Shown: piece by piece, positions 32,972 to 43,899 of the stretch
How positions within the stretch are numbered: the stretch's first letter is position 1
How the letters are laid out: the number at the start of each line of letters is the position of its first letter
From: Porodaedalea pini
Taxonomy: Eukaryota; Basidiomycota; Agaricomycetes; Hymenochaetales; Hymenochaetaceae
Direction of reading: 5' to 3'
NCBI GenBank assembly: GCA_002794775.1
Contig: NBAY01000031.1
Location: 1-64,000, forward strand
Length of the DNA stretch: 64,000 nucleotides
The notes under the pieces: generated by a model
Told to the model about the DNA's origin: nothing
Databases searched by the model: none
Seen by the model: the letters and a program-made list of their open reading frames with translations, nothing else
Position numbers and translations under genes: made by a program

Positions 32972-34192
32972 GTTCGGTGTCGACAAAGCATGGGTGAAGT
33001 CATTGGCGAGGAATGTCGAGTTTTTGAGGGGCGCCGGGATGTTTTCAATAGAATTCAGCAATCGCCTCTTTTGCATTCTCGCCAAAGTCCATCTCGGGCT
33101 GCCAAGTTGGTTTGTTGTAGCCAACCCACTTGACGAGGTACTGTAGCTTTCCTCGGTGCAGACGTGAGTCTAGAACTTCCTCAATCTTGTACTCCTCCTC
33201 ATTGTCGATGATGTCAGGTGGCAGTGGTGCTGGTTGTTTCTGGCTCTCAAAGGATGGTTCGATGGTGGGCTTTAGCAGGGCCTCGTTGAAGACCAGGTGG
33301 ACCTTCTTCCATTGCTTGGGGAGCCTGAGTTTGTACGCGCTAGCTCCCACCTTGTCGACGATCTCGAAGGGACCATACCATTTGTCAGCGAGTTTCTTCA
33401 TCGGCAAATCTGTGCTGATGTTTTGCCTGTCAAGGAAAACCTTGTCTCCAGCCTTGTACTCCACCGAAGTCCCTGCTGTCCGATCGTGGTAGCACTTCAT
33501 GTCATCCATCGCCTTGACCAAGTTGTCCTTCGCAATGCAATGAGTCTCCTTGATGTGCTTCGTGAATTCTTCCGCTGACATGTTGGCAGACAAGGTTTGT
33601 GTTGTGTCAAAGCTCAAGGGGTGATGTCCTGTGTTTGCATAGAAGGGGGACATTTTTGTCACTGAGTGTTTGCGGTTGTTGTATGTGAACTCTGCGAGGG
33701 GGAGCCAGTCCTTCCAGTCCGATTGATGATGGTTAACAAAGAGTCGAAGGTACTGTTTGAGCTCCTGGTTAACACGTTCCATTTGACCATCGGTCTGTGG
33801 GTGATACACTGTTGATGGGTTGCCTTCGATGTGTAGGAGTTTGTACAGTTCCTTCATCATCGACACATCGAACTGCATGCCTCAGTCATGGATGATCTTT
33901 TTCGGCAAGCCGTGGAGGCGGAAGACGTGGTCGCGGTATAGCTGAGCCATGCCTTCTGCCGACAACTTCGTCATCATCGGGATCGCGTGCATCTGTTTCG
34001 AGAACCTATCAATGAAGACGCAGATCGTGTTGTGCCCTTTGGAGTCCGGGAGCTCTCCGATGAGATCGACTGTGATGATTTCCCAGGGGCCTTCAGGGAC
34101 TGCGTTTGGGTGGAGCGGCCTTGACTTCGACGCCCTCAGAGCCTTTGTTCGCTGACAGTGATCACACCCTCGGACATACGCTCAGACGTCGG
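32972..34192 (-). pseudogene. Gypsy-2 pol remnant: integrase core and chromodomain
   Basis: The minus strand reads integrase core HPQTDGQMERVNQELKQYL, then SVEYKAGDKVFLDRQNIST and a chromodomain segment YKIEEVLDSRLHRGKLQYLV. The frame is broken: the conserved HDRGTQFD region is interrupted by a stop near 33880-33890. The segment ends at 34192, where Gypsy-4 is inserted in the integrase zinc-finger region. Many CG dinucleotides of the intact relatives are TG or CA here. Confidence 0.88.
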
Positions 34193-35124
34193 TGTAGAGC
34201 CGTGCCGATCGCCCCATCACCGCCGATCACTCCAGAAGCATTCAAGAACTGGTTCCGATGCGTACCGATCAGTACCGGACTCAACCCGATCGGTCCGGTC
34301 TTGAATCAGAACCTCGCGATCGCGTCATCAGCACATTCCGACACCTCCGAAAGCATACCGGAATGTACCAGAGATCTTATCTCGACGATTAGGGACGCGG
34401 TCACATGGAGCATACAGCCAAGACGCGTACCGGACTGCTGTCCGACGACGGGAGCCACATACCGATTGGACGATCTGAGTTCCGGTGGAGCACCGGTGTG
34501 ATCGGACGCGAAGCGGACGTTTTCCTCATTATGATTTATGATTTTCCTATGTTCTTCTGATTTCTATGCACTCTATGTGCGCCTCTATGACCTATGACTT
34601 TTCCTTTCGACTCCTCTATGTTTCGACTGATATGCACAGTATGCCCGTATGGAAATTATTAACTGTAGATAGATCTTTGGACTTAGTATAAATAGGCACC
34701 CCATGTCGTAGGTAGAGGAAAGTGAGTTCTACCGCAGAGTCTCCCTCAGATAGGGCAACTTGAGTGCGATCCGTCTTTGTTCTCGTAATCTTGTAGTCGT
34801 TCCGTCTTCGTCTTAGCAGCTTGTCCTTCGAAACCATCTCTCATCTCATACTTCGTAAATCAAATCTCGCCACTCGTCGTGATCACATCGTACCGGTGTT
34901 GATAACCCGCACGTACCGACTCCGTACCGGTCAAACCACAGACACGACAGGAGTTCCCGACCCTTGTTCTCGATATCGACACGTACCGGCGTGTACCGAA
35001 GCGTACCGACACGTACCGGTACGTCGAGTGATCTCACCGCAGTCTACCCCTAACCTCCCAGAGCAACGCGATCACGTCCCCAAAAGGACCGTTGATCCCA
35101 GACACCCCTAAGTCAGGATCTACA
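34193..35124 (+). repeat. 5' LTR of Gypsy-4
   Basis: 932 bp, TGTAGAGCC...ATCTACA. TATAAATA at 34687-34694 marks the likely promoter, so U3 is about 520 bp. By eye it holds ten GTACCG and one CGGTAC. TGGAGCCCACC follows 2-3 bp after the LTR as a possible tRNA primer site; the tRNA is not identified. Confidence 0.9.
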
Positions 35125-35336
35125 AGTGGAGCCCACCGTGAGGGGGGTTAAACGTGTCGCAATCCTCTCGTCCACCGCGTTCGTCGCATGGGACATCTCA
35201 GCAGACTATTGAACCCCCTCATCCATATCGAACCGCTAACGCTTGACAGCGTAGACGCCGTATCGAAGAGCGCGCTACGGATTCGGATTCAGAGTCCGTA
35301 GAGCATTACCTTGATTCGGACTTAGAACAACTTAAC

Positions 35337-36881
35337 ATGTCATTCGACTCTGGAGCGCAGTCTCCCTTCTCATTAATCAGCTCGTCCGCAGTTCCGTCGA
35401 CAGTCCCCTCAGCCCCATCGACTAGCTCATCACCACTAACCGAGCTCGAGAGCGACAACCCAGACGATACCGCTCAGCTCGTCTTACCGGATCCTAGTTC
35501 GTCCGTACCGGGACAGACGTCTTCGCCCGTCGGTACATCGTCAGTTCTGTCAAACCCAGTTAACACACAGGCTACGCGGCCCCGGACATCGACCGTAGTA
35601 GCTCCGGTACAGCCAGTACCCCCAGTAAGAATCATGTCAAACCGTCCTCCACGTCATGGAGCCAGAGACGCTCCCTTCTTCGATGGACACAACCCGTTAG
35701 ACCTTCCTCGGTACTTCGAGGATATCGAATATATCGCGACTGACTGCAACTTAGACGACGCGGCGAAGATCTGGTATGCGAAGTATTACGCTTCGAGTTC
35801 CATAGCTGAGCTATGGGATACCGCCGATGGTGTTGGTACGGGAGCGAACGATTGGATGAAGGCGAAAGAGGCGATTATAGTGTTCTACCCGGCATTGGCG
35901 CCCGGCGTGCGCTTCACCCGGGAAGACCTCGACAGGCTCGTCGAAGGTTGGAGGAGTAAAGGAATACAGTTGAGGGAGGATTTCGGAGAGTATAAGAGAG
36001 AGTTCATGGTGAGGTCGAAGTATTTGGAACGTAACTCAATCGTTTCAGCGGAGGAAGCGGCACGCGTGTTTGTTCGAGCCTTTACGGGCAAGATGAAGGA
36101 CAGGTTACAGCAACGCCTAGAAATGAAGGAGGCTGACCCGTCCCCGGGCAAACCGTATACGATCGATGTGGTGGTAAAGCACGTGGACTACATCCTGGCC
36201 GGTACGGTTTTCGACGACGTACCGACGACTCGAGCGCCCGACCCGTCGAATCAGTCAAAGGTAAAGTCGGAGGAAGTGGATATCGGTATGGTGTGGGAAG
36301 CAGTCAAGAACATTCAGGTTCAGGTACAGTCACTCGGGCGAAGACCGCCGCCAGCGACGACGTCCCAGAGGAGTCCTGGGTGTGTGTTCTGTGGCGACAC
36401 GAGCCACTACATTAGGTCGTGCCCGAAGGTGCTGGAGTATATCCAGGCAGGCAAGTGTGTGAGGGATGCGAACGGGAAGGTGACGCTACCAAACGGAGGG
36501 TTCGTACCGAGCACGGCGGTGGGTAATAATTTGATGGAAAAGATAGACTTGTTGCGTCAGGAGACCAGTACGGCCTCAGTTAACCTCATAGAGGTAGCGG
36601 CGTCGACAACAACGGGCACCGAAGTGTCGGAAGGCCCAGCGATGATGGCCGAAATTGCAGAGGAAGTATCAGACGAAGAGTTGGAAGTGGTGCAGTACGA
36701 AACGTTGTTGAATGAAGCGAAGAAGCGAGCGTCGGCGGCGAAGAAAGCCAAGTTCGATGGAGTCGAGATACCGGTACGACCGAAACCCGGTCCAGCGAAC
36801 GTACCGACGACCTCGAATGCGAAACCGAGCGTACCGAAGCCAGCGGGTAACCCGAACATCCCCAGGAGAGCCGATCAATGA
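35337..36881 (+). CDS. gag: Gag of Gypsy-4
   Basis: 514 residues from the ATG at 35337 (AACATGTC context). The head is Ser/Pro/Thr-rich. A capsid-like domain starts RHGARDAPFFDGHNPLDLPR with YFEDIEYI, then VLF-type helices. A CCHC knuckle lies near residue 350: CVFCGDTSHYIRSC. The tail is acidic then basic. The stop TGA at 36879-36881 overlaps the ATG of the next frame in the tetranucleotide ATGA, a layout that suggests coupled termination-reinitiation. The next frame is also at -1, but no slippery heptamer was seen in the short overlap. Confidence 0.88.
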   Translation: MSFDSGAQSPFSLISSSAVPSTVPSAPSTSSSPLTELESDNPDDTAQLVLPDPSSSVPGQTSSPVGTSSVLSNPVNTQATRPRTSTVVAPVQPVPPVRIMSNRPPRHGARDAPFFDGHNPLDLPRYFEDIEYIATDCNLDDAAKIWYAKYYASSSIAELWDTADGVGTGANDWMKAKEAIIVFYPALAPGVRFTREDLDRLVEGWRSKGIQLREDFGEYKREFMVRSKYLERNSIVSAEEAARVFVRAFTGKMKDRLQQRLEMKEADPSPGKPYTIDVVVKHVDYILAGTVFDDVPTTRAPDPSNQSKVKSEEVDIGMVWEAVKNIQVQVQSLGRRPPPATTSQRSPGCVFCGDTSHYIRSCPKVLEYIQAGKCVRDANGKVTLPNGGFVPSTAVGNNLMEKIDLLRQETSTASVNLIEVAASTTTGTEVSEGPAMMAEIAEEVSDEELEVVQYETLLNEAKKRASAAKKAKFDGVEIPVRPKPGPANVPTTSNAKPSVPKPAGNPNIPRRADQ

Positions 36882-37630
36882 CCAATTTGGGCGGGAACCA
36901 GCCACAGTTCCGGTACGTCGCTCCAATCGAGGATCCGGCGACGGTTCAGAAGGTATTGTCGAGGACGTTAGACTCGGCGGTAACGGTCACACAGCAAGAG
37001 CTCCTCACTCTGTCTTCGGATATGAGGCGGCAGATGAAGGAATTGACAACGGCGAAGCGGTACGCAGTCGGTAACGTCAACCTCGTCGAGTCGGACCAGG
37101 AAGGGAGCGAAGTCGCGGAGTACCGAGCGGTACCGGAGTCGTTGGCTCCGGTTCTCTTAGAGTCGGGACCGGCGGCACACGACGTGCTTCCCATCCGCGT
37201 AATTAAGGTATTGATCGAGGATGCCGTCGAAGCAGAAGCCATACTCGATCAAGGGGCAGTGGTGTGCATCGTTCGGGAAGACGTGTGGGAGAAGCTAGGA
37301 ATTCATTTAGATCCAGATCATGCGATGACGCTCGAAGCCGCAGACGCGGGGAAGTCGTCGACATTGGGAAGGATTCGAGACACCAGATTCAGGGTAGCGG
37401 GTGTGGATTTGAAGTTGCAGGTTCAGGTGGTTTCGGTGGCACCGTTCGAAGTATTGTTGGGGCAACCATTTTTCGCTCTTACCGAATGCGAAACGAAGGA
37501 TTTCTTGTCGGGCGTTCAGCATATAACCATCACGGATCCCCGAGATCGGAATCATAGGAGCAAGGTGTCGACCGGTATCCGGGCGTTCTGGCGTGCTCCG
37601 GAATCAGGTTTTCACAAGTCGAGGAACTGA
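36878..37630 (+). CDS. Protease frame of Gypsy-4
   Basis: 250 residues starting within the gag stop codon (ATGA). A retropepsin-like core is recognisable near residue 125: EAEAILDQGAVVCIVREDVW, where DQG replaces the usual DSG/DTG, as in related basidiomycete Gypsy elements. The later strand LLGQPFFALTEC matches the flap/second-half region of this clade. The stop TGA (37628-37630) shares its A with the ATG of the RT frame (TGATG). The N-terminal 100 residues (PQFRYVAPIEDPATVQKVLS) are clade-specific and of unknown role. Confidence 0.8.
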   Translation: MTNLGGNQPQFRYVAPIEDPATVQKVLSRTLDSAVTVTQQELLTLSSDMRRQMKELTTAKRYAVGNVNLVESDQEGSEVAEYRAVPESLAPVLLESGPAAHDVLPIRVIKVLIEDAVEAEAILDQGAVVCIVREDVWEKLGIHLDPDHAMTLEAADAGKSSTLGRIRDTRFRVAGVDLKLQVQVVSVAPFEVLLGQPFFALTECETKDFLSGVQHITITDPRDRNHRSKVSTGIRAFWRAPESGFHKSRN

Positions 37631-40600
37631 TGCAGCGGTGCCAGCGAGACGAGTGGAAACAGACGACATGCGAGACGTGCCGCGGAGTCGATCCGTCGGT
37701 ACGCATACCAAGCTCATGTACAGACGTTTTATCTTTGCATTTTAATGACCCCGATTATTTATCTCGTCGTCCAACCCCTTCTCAAACCAAAATTAATTCT
37801 CAATTTGTTCAACCCGTTTACAGTTTTCAACAAATGTCCCCTAATGTTTTAAACCAATCCGATTCGACTATTTCCCGTTACGTTTCCCCAAGTTTTACCT
37901 TGAATACCCCAGCTCCATTTATTTATTCGCAGAGATTGAACTTTCTTTTATCTCCTTGGACCGTTGCTTTGGACGCTTCTTCGGACACTTTTGGTTCGGT
38001 GGTGCTGGATTCGACGGAGGATGAAGGAAGTGTTTTGGCGTACAAGCGGGTGGCGCAGAAGGTCCGTCCCGTACCGGGAGTGTTGCCGGAGGAGTTTCGT
38101 ATAGTTCGAAGGCGACATCCCGATCCGTTGGCCGACATGCCAAAGTTACTGACAAAACCGGTACCGTTTGTACCGATGGGAAAGTTTACGCAGGAAAGGC
38201 TGGACGCGATGGATTTGGACCCAGGCGGATTTCTGTGGAACGAAGAGAAGAAGTTGGTGGTGAATCTGATCATGTTGCAGGAAGGGGCGTTTGCGTGGTC
38301 GGAGACGGAGAGAGGGACCTTAGATCCGACGTATTTCGACCCGGTACGCATACCGACGGTGGCGCACGTACCGTGGGTGCGGAAGAACATACCGATCCCC
38401 CCTGGGATACTCGAAAAGACGCTAAACATACTCAGGGAGAAGATCGCCGCCGGAGTTATCGAACCGTCGAACTCGTCGTACCGCTCGAGGTGGTTTTGTG
38501 TGGTAAAGAAGGATGGAGCGTCCTTACGGTTCGTTATCGACTTGCAGGATCTGAACGGAGTGACCATTCGAGACTCGGCCGTACCGCCGGACATAGAGAC
38601 ACTTGTAGACGCGTGCAGCAGGCACGCGTGTTACACGGTACTTGATCTCGCTGTGGCTTTCGACCAGCGAATGCTCGATGAACGGTCCCGAGACTTAACG
38701 ACGTTCCAGACCCCGCTCGGTACATTTCGACTGAAGGTGTTACCGATGGGATACACGAATTCGCTGCAGATTCTCCATGGAGACGTCACGTTTATTCTCA
38801 GCGATGAAATTCCTAAGGTGGCGCAGCCGTTTGCGGACGATGTAATTACGCAAGGAGGGTTTACACGGTACGAACGTACCGACGGAGGGTTCAAAACGAT
38901 TCCTGAGAACCCGGGCATCCGCCGGTTCATCTACGAACACTTGTGCGACGTAAATCAAGTGCTGCAGAGGATGAGGAAAGTGGGCGGTACGTTTTCTGGG
39001 AAGAAATTCCAGGCGTGTACCGATTCGGCAATATTTTTGGGGAATAAACTCACGTACCGAGGGTGCGAACCGGACGATTCGAAGGTTCAGAAGGTGCGGG
39101 ATTGGCCCCCATGTCGAACGGTGACAGAGGTGAAAGGATTTCTCGGTACGGTTGGAGTGTTGAGGGTGTTTATTAAGGATTTCGCGAAGAAAGCTCGACC
39201 ATTGACCCGACTTACGTGTAAAAACAACATATTTGATTGGGGACTGGAAGAGCAGGATTCGATGGACGCGTTGAAGGAAGCAGTTATCGACTGCCCAGCA
39301 CTGTGCGCGATCGACTACGGGTCGGACAGAGCGGTTATCTTAGCGGTGGATTCGTCGATCATAGGAGTAGGGTGGACGTTGGGCCAGGATCACCCGGATG
39401 GTAGGAGAAGGATTAATCAGTTCGGGTCGATCAACTGGAACTCGGTACAGGCGACGTACTCCCAGCCGAAGATCAAGTTGTTTGGGTTGTTTAGGGCATT
39501 GAGGGCGGTGAGGTTGTTTATTTATGGAGTTAAGCTCCTGGTGGTCGAGATGGACACAGCGTATGTCAAAGGGATGATTAACAATCCAGATCTACAGCCG
39601 AATGCGACGATAAACCGGTGGATTGCAGGAATTCTCCTTTTCGACTTCGAGCTTCGCCACGTACCGGCCGCGGAATTCACGTGTACCGACGGACTGTCGA
39701 GACGGCGAGCCGCGCCAGGGGACCCCCAAGAAGAAGACGACTATGAAGAATGGATCGATGCAGCGTATGCGTTTTTGTATGGAGCGGTGTTGAGTACCGA
39801 TGTCGAAGAAGGGCCCGGTACAGCCACAGATCCTCAGGGGCAGCGATTTCCGGCCTCGGATTCGGTAAAGTCGCGAGATAAGCGATTAGAGTTGGTTCGG
39901 TACCTCCTCGAACATGGAAGGAAGCCCTCGGAGATCGACGAGAAGCGCTTTCCCTCGTTCGTCCAGTACGCCTCCGGATTCTTCGTGCGAGCAGGACGGC
40001 TTTGGTGAAAGACCCGATGAGAGCATCCCCAGCTGGTCGTCGAACAGGAACACCGATGGTCGCTCGTTCAGCAGGCTCACGATGATCTCGGACACAAGGG
40101 AGTGTATTCGGTACGCGCTCGATTGCTGGACCGGTTTTGGTGGCCGTCGATTTCGGAGGACGTCAAATACTTCGTGCGTACGTGTCATATCTGTCAGGTG
40201 CGCCAGACCATGAAAGTGTCGATACCGCCATCAGTACCGGACGTACCGACGTTGTTCGCCCGGATCCACATCGACACGAAGCACATGCCCGCTTCAGGAG
40301 GCTTTCACTACATCGTACATGCGCGGTGCTCCTTGTCCAGTTACCCAGAGTTCTGACTGTTACGGAAGCAGACTGGTCACACGATCGGGCAGTTCATTTT
40401 TCAGGAATTACTGTGTCGGTACGGCGCGTGTCCTGAACTCATTACCGATAACGGTACCCCATTTATCGCTGCGCTTGATTGGTTGCGGGATCGGTACCAC
40501 ATTTTGCACATCAAGATCTCGGCGTATAATTCTCAGGCCAACGGGATCGTCGAACGACGGCATTACGACGTCCAGGAAGCCTTGATCAAGGCAGCCGATG

Positions 40601-41235
40601 GGAACGCATCCAAGTGGCATGAGCACGCTTACTCGGTTTTCTGGGCCGAGCGTATCACAATCCAGAAATCGACCGGTATGTCGCCATACTACATGGTTCA
40701 TGGAGTCGAGCCGGTACTTCCCTTCGATCTCGCCAAGGCCACTTATCTTGCTCCGCCGTTGGATTCCCCGATGCGTACCGAGGAACTGATAGCGACCTGG
40801 GTGCGCCAGTTACAGAAGCGTCTGGCGGACCTTGATAGGATCGCGCAGCTGGTTCGAGATGCTCGACACAAGTACGCTAGACAGTTCGCTGAAGTCCATA
40901 AGCACGTCATCAAGGACTACGATTTCCAGCCCGGTCGACTCGTACTTGTGCGGAACACCCGGATCGAAAAGGAGTTGGACCGAAAGACGAAGGCCCGGTA
41001 CTTGGGACCGTACGTCGTTGTCCGTAGGACACGTTCTGGAGCGTATATCATCTCGGAACTCGATGGATCGGTTTCCCGGATTCGGATTGCAGCTTTTCAT
41101 CTCATTCCTTATTTTCCCCGATCTGACATTTCTGTTCCCCTTGACGAAATCCTTCGACAGGATGACGACGAACATAGCATGATGAAGGAAGATCTGGTAG
41201 AAGAAGACAGCTCTGAGTCGGACTCTGATACCTAG
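37630..41235 (+). pseudogene. pol: RT-RNase H-integrase frame of Gypsy-4, broken by three stops
   Basis: One frame runs from the ATG at 37630 to 41235, interrupted by TGA at 40006-40008, 40018-40020 and 40354-40356. Each stop is one C-to-T step from CGA (Arg), as expected of CpG deamination. RT: MGYTNSLQILHGDVTFIL, then PFADDVITQG, where FADD stands at the catalytic YxDD position, and GGTFSGKKFQ. RNase H: VILAVDSSIIGVGW, VEMDTAYVKGMINNPDLQPN, CTDGLSRR. Integrase: H2C2 finger around AHDDLGHKGVYS and CHICQ, core Asp in HIDTKHMP, LITDNGTPF, and Glu in NSQANGIVERRHYDVQEAL. A GPY/F-like tail (LGPYVVVRRT) follows. It could not yield a full-length polyprotein in this copy. Confidence 0.87.
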
Positions 41236-41628
41236 TCGCGAATTCTGATTATGTTCGCCATCCAAGGTATTGGTACGCGTACCAATACGTACCGACGCCT
41301 CCTTATTTTATTATCTTTTAATCAATTATGATCCAATTATGTTTTAACCATGGAACCGTTTACATTCTTTCATACGGAACTCTTTCTCGATTATCGAAAC
41401 ATTAAATATATGGCCTATCTTCGATTTCCCTTTCGGTACAATAGTAAAATCACAAACGGACACTTAACGACGACCTTTCTGTTTCTTGTTCTCTTCGTCC
41501 TTTCATTTTTGTCACACCCGAAAACTTAAAGAAAACAAAAGAAAAATCCATATTCAAAAATATATACAAATAAATTACTACACTTTGTATTATTTTTCTT
41601 TTTTTTCTTTTTCTTTCTGCAGGACCAA

Positions 41629-41658
41629 GTCGTACCGACGCGTACCGACACGTACCGA
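41629..41658. repeat. GTACCG cluster near the antisense stop
   Basis: Three GTACCG words within 30 bp, spaced 10-11 bp, just outside the antisense stop codon. This is the densest small cluster outside the LTRs. Confidence 0.7.
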
Positions 41659-43801
41659 CTAGTCCTCCTCCTCCTCCCTTGCGCCCCACTTCCCCTTCTC
41701 AAGCGCCGCAAGGCACGCACGGATCGAGGCCGCTTCGGCCGCCTGACGAGTCGCCTCCGCAGCGAGTCGACGCGAGCTACACTCGAGCTCGCGGACGAGC
41801 TCCACGACGACGTGATCAAACTCGTCTTCGGAGTCGTGCTCTGAGATGAGCTCGCGCGGGTCCTCGTATGCGCCGGCGAACCGGCTTGGACCTGCAACGG
41901 GCGGCGAGGCAGCACGGCCCCTCTGTTGCTGCTGCTGCTGCCGCGGTACGCGTGCGGCAGCAGGCCTCGGTACGCGAGGCGGTGGGGATGGCGTGCCCAC
42001 CACGATCGGAGAAGCCGGCGCGGGCAGCGCAGATGATGCAGACGGCTGCTGCTGTTGCTGCTGCTGTTGCTGCTGCTGCAGCTGCAGCTGCGGTGCTTTG
42101 GGCGCAGCGCGCGGTACGCCCTCGTCGCGGGCGGCGCGTTTCCGCTTTCCACCCGACTTTCTGCCCTGGACCTCCTTCGCGCGTCCCTGGGTCGCCAGCG
42201 AGCACCCCATCCGCCAGACGACCATGCAGAGGAAGCAAGCCCTACCGGGCTGCCCCTGACACGTTCTCCCCCGATGCGCGCAGTTGGCGCACGCCTCCTC
42301 GAGAGGGACCGGCAGCGGTCCTGCCCACCGTAGACGACCGGTCGCCGGGTTGACCAGTTCGACCCCGTCGAACATGGTGACCGAGGGACCCGACGTACCG
42401 TCGGTACGCCCTTCGTCTGCGTGGTGGTATGACGAACCACCACCCTCTGCCTCCATCGATACGGGGGCTGGCTCAGCTGGAGCGAGACGCCCCTCCACCT
42501 CTTCGACTGGCGGCTCCTGGCGTTGCTTCATGTGAGGGCCCCCACGACCTCGCTCACGCGCTCGACGCGCGCCTCCTCCACTCTCCCGATGACTGCGCGC
42601 ACGCGCCTGACGCGTTGCTTCCGCCTGCTTCCGAGCCTCTTCCTGAGCGGCTAACATGGCAGCGAGACCAGCTTCGTCTCGCGCCCGCTGCTCGGCTTCG
42701 TGCTCCGCGGCCGCCTCCATCTCGAAGAATAGTCCCCCAGGCGCATTCGCTGGGGGCGGGAGACTTGACGCCACACTCGGCGCAGGTTGTTGCTGCTGCT
42801 GTTGCCGCAGCGGCTCCTTGCGTGGTCCGGTACGCGTTCCCTCCTCGTCGTCAGACGCGATCTCGACGGTCATACGCCATCGCCACTTGTCGGCACCCGT
42901 CTGCTGTTGCTGTTGTGCTGACGGGGCGTCACCGGTACGCGGTACGCCGGACCTCTCCTCGCGCATCGCGTTCACCTCGACTTTGCGCGGACCCGTCTGC
43001 TGTTGCTGTTGCGCAGACGCGGTACCGTTGGTATGCGGGACGGCGCGCTCCTCCTCCTCGTTCACGACCTCCTCGACCTCGGGCGGACCAGGCGTTTCGA
43101 GACGTTCGACGAACACCTCGACTGCCGGTACAGCCGACGGGACCCCGACGAAGTGCGGTTGCGCCTCACACTCCACGGGGTAGACGAACTTATACCCGTA
43201 CCCGTCGGGTACGAGTACGCGCTCAAGCTCTCCACCGATGTACGGTACGTCGTCCGGCCAGTCCGCGACCGGTACGACGAATCCATCACCCCGGTACTTG
43301 GTGAGGTCGACCATCTGGTGGTCGGCAAAATACCGACCGTAGAGCCGGTCGGCGGTGGACTTGTCGAGCCCATCCAGCACCCACCGCATCTCCTTCCAGA
43401 CCCGCGCGACCTGGAGGTACGTCCGCAGATCAGACGTGATCGGGTGGCGGTTCGCCGGCACCACGGAGTCCCAGTAGAGTTGGTAGTAGCTCTCCAGGGT
43501 GCGCTATTTCGAATCGTAACGTCTCCCGCCGTTTCACGTACCGCCCGAGGTGGCGTCGCACGTACCGGTCGATGTCGACCAGCCGTTGCTCGATCTCGCG
43601 GGTGTCCCGTGTGATCCTCTCGCGCTCAACGGCGCCGACGTTGTCGACGTACCCCGGTATGTGGGGTGCCTTGCGCGCCAGCCGAGGCGGCGCTGTGCTG
43701 TTGCTGTTGCTGCTGCTGTCGCGGTGCGGAGACGACATGGTCGGAAGAAGCAGGAGAAAAACCCGTCGGTACGACCACTTTTCCAACGCCCTCTCTAGCA
43801 T
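41659..43801 (-). pseudogene. Antisense gene of Gypsy-4: polyQ, cysteine-cluster protein (one frame break)
   Basis: A gene of about 700 codons between pol and the 3' LTR on the opposite strand. From the ATG at 43801 (or 43738, MSSPHRDSSS) it reads a helical, charged segment (RDTREIEQRLVDIDRYVRRH, LGRYVKRRETLRFEIA). The frame shifts near 43475-43510 and continues LESYYQLYWDSVVPANRHPI, DKSTADRLYGRYFADHQMVD, YRGDGFVVPV, GGELERVLVPDGYGYKFVYP. A low-complexity half with five or more polyQ runs follows. A cysteine cluster CANCAHRGRTC ... CFLCMVVWRMGC (C-x2-C-x6-C twice, nearly) recalls fungal zinc-cluster DNA-binding motifs. Similar conserved blocks occur widely in Agaricomycete predicted proteins, from memory. 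Function unknown; DNA binding is an inference. Confidence 0.75.
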
Positions 43802-43899
43802 GTTCCGACGCGCGTGATCAGCGTGATCAAGCTTCTCGCGTGTATCAAAAGAAGAGAAGGCGTGACTGGGGACAGTCACGATTTAAACACCCTGGGAGA

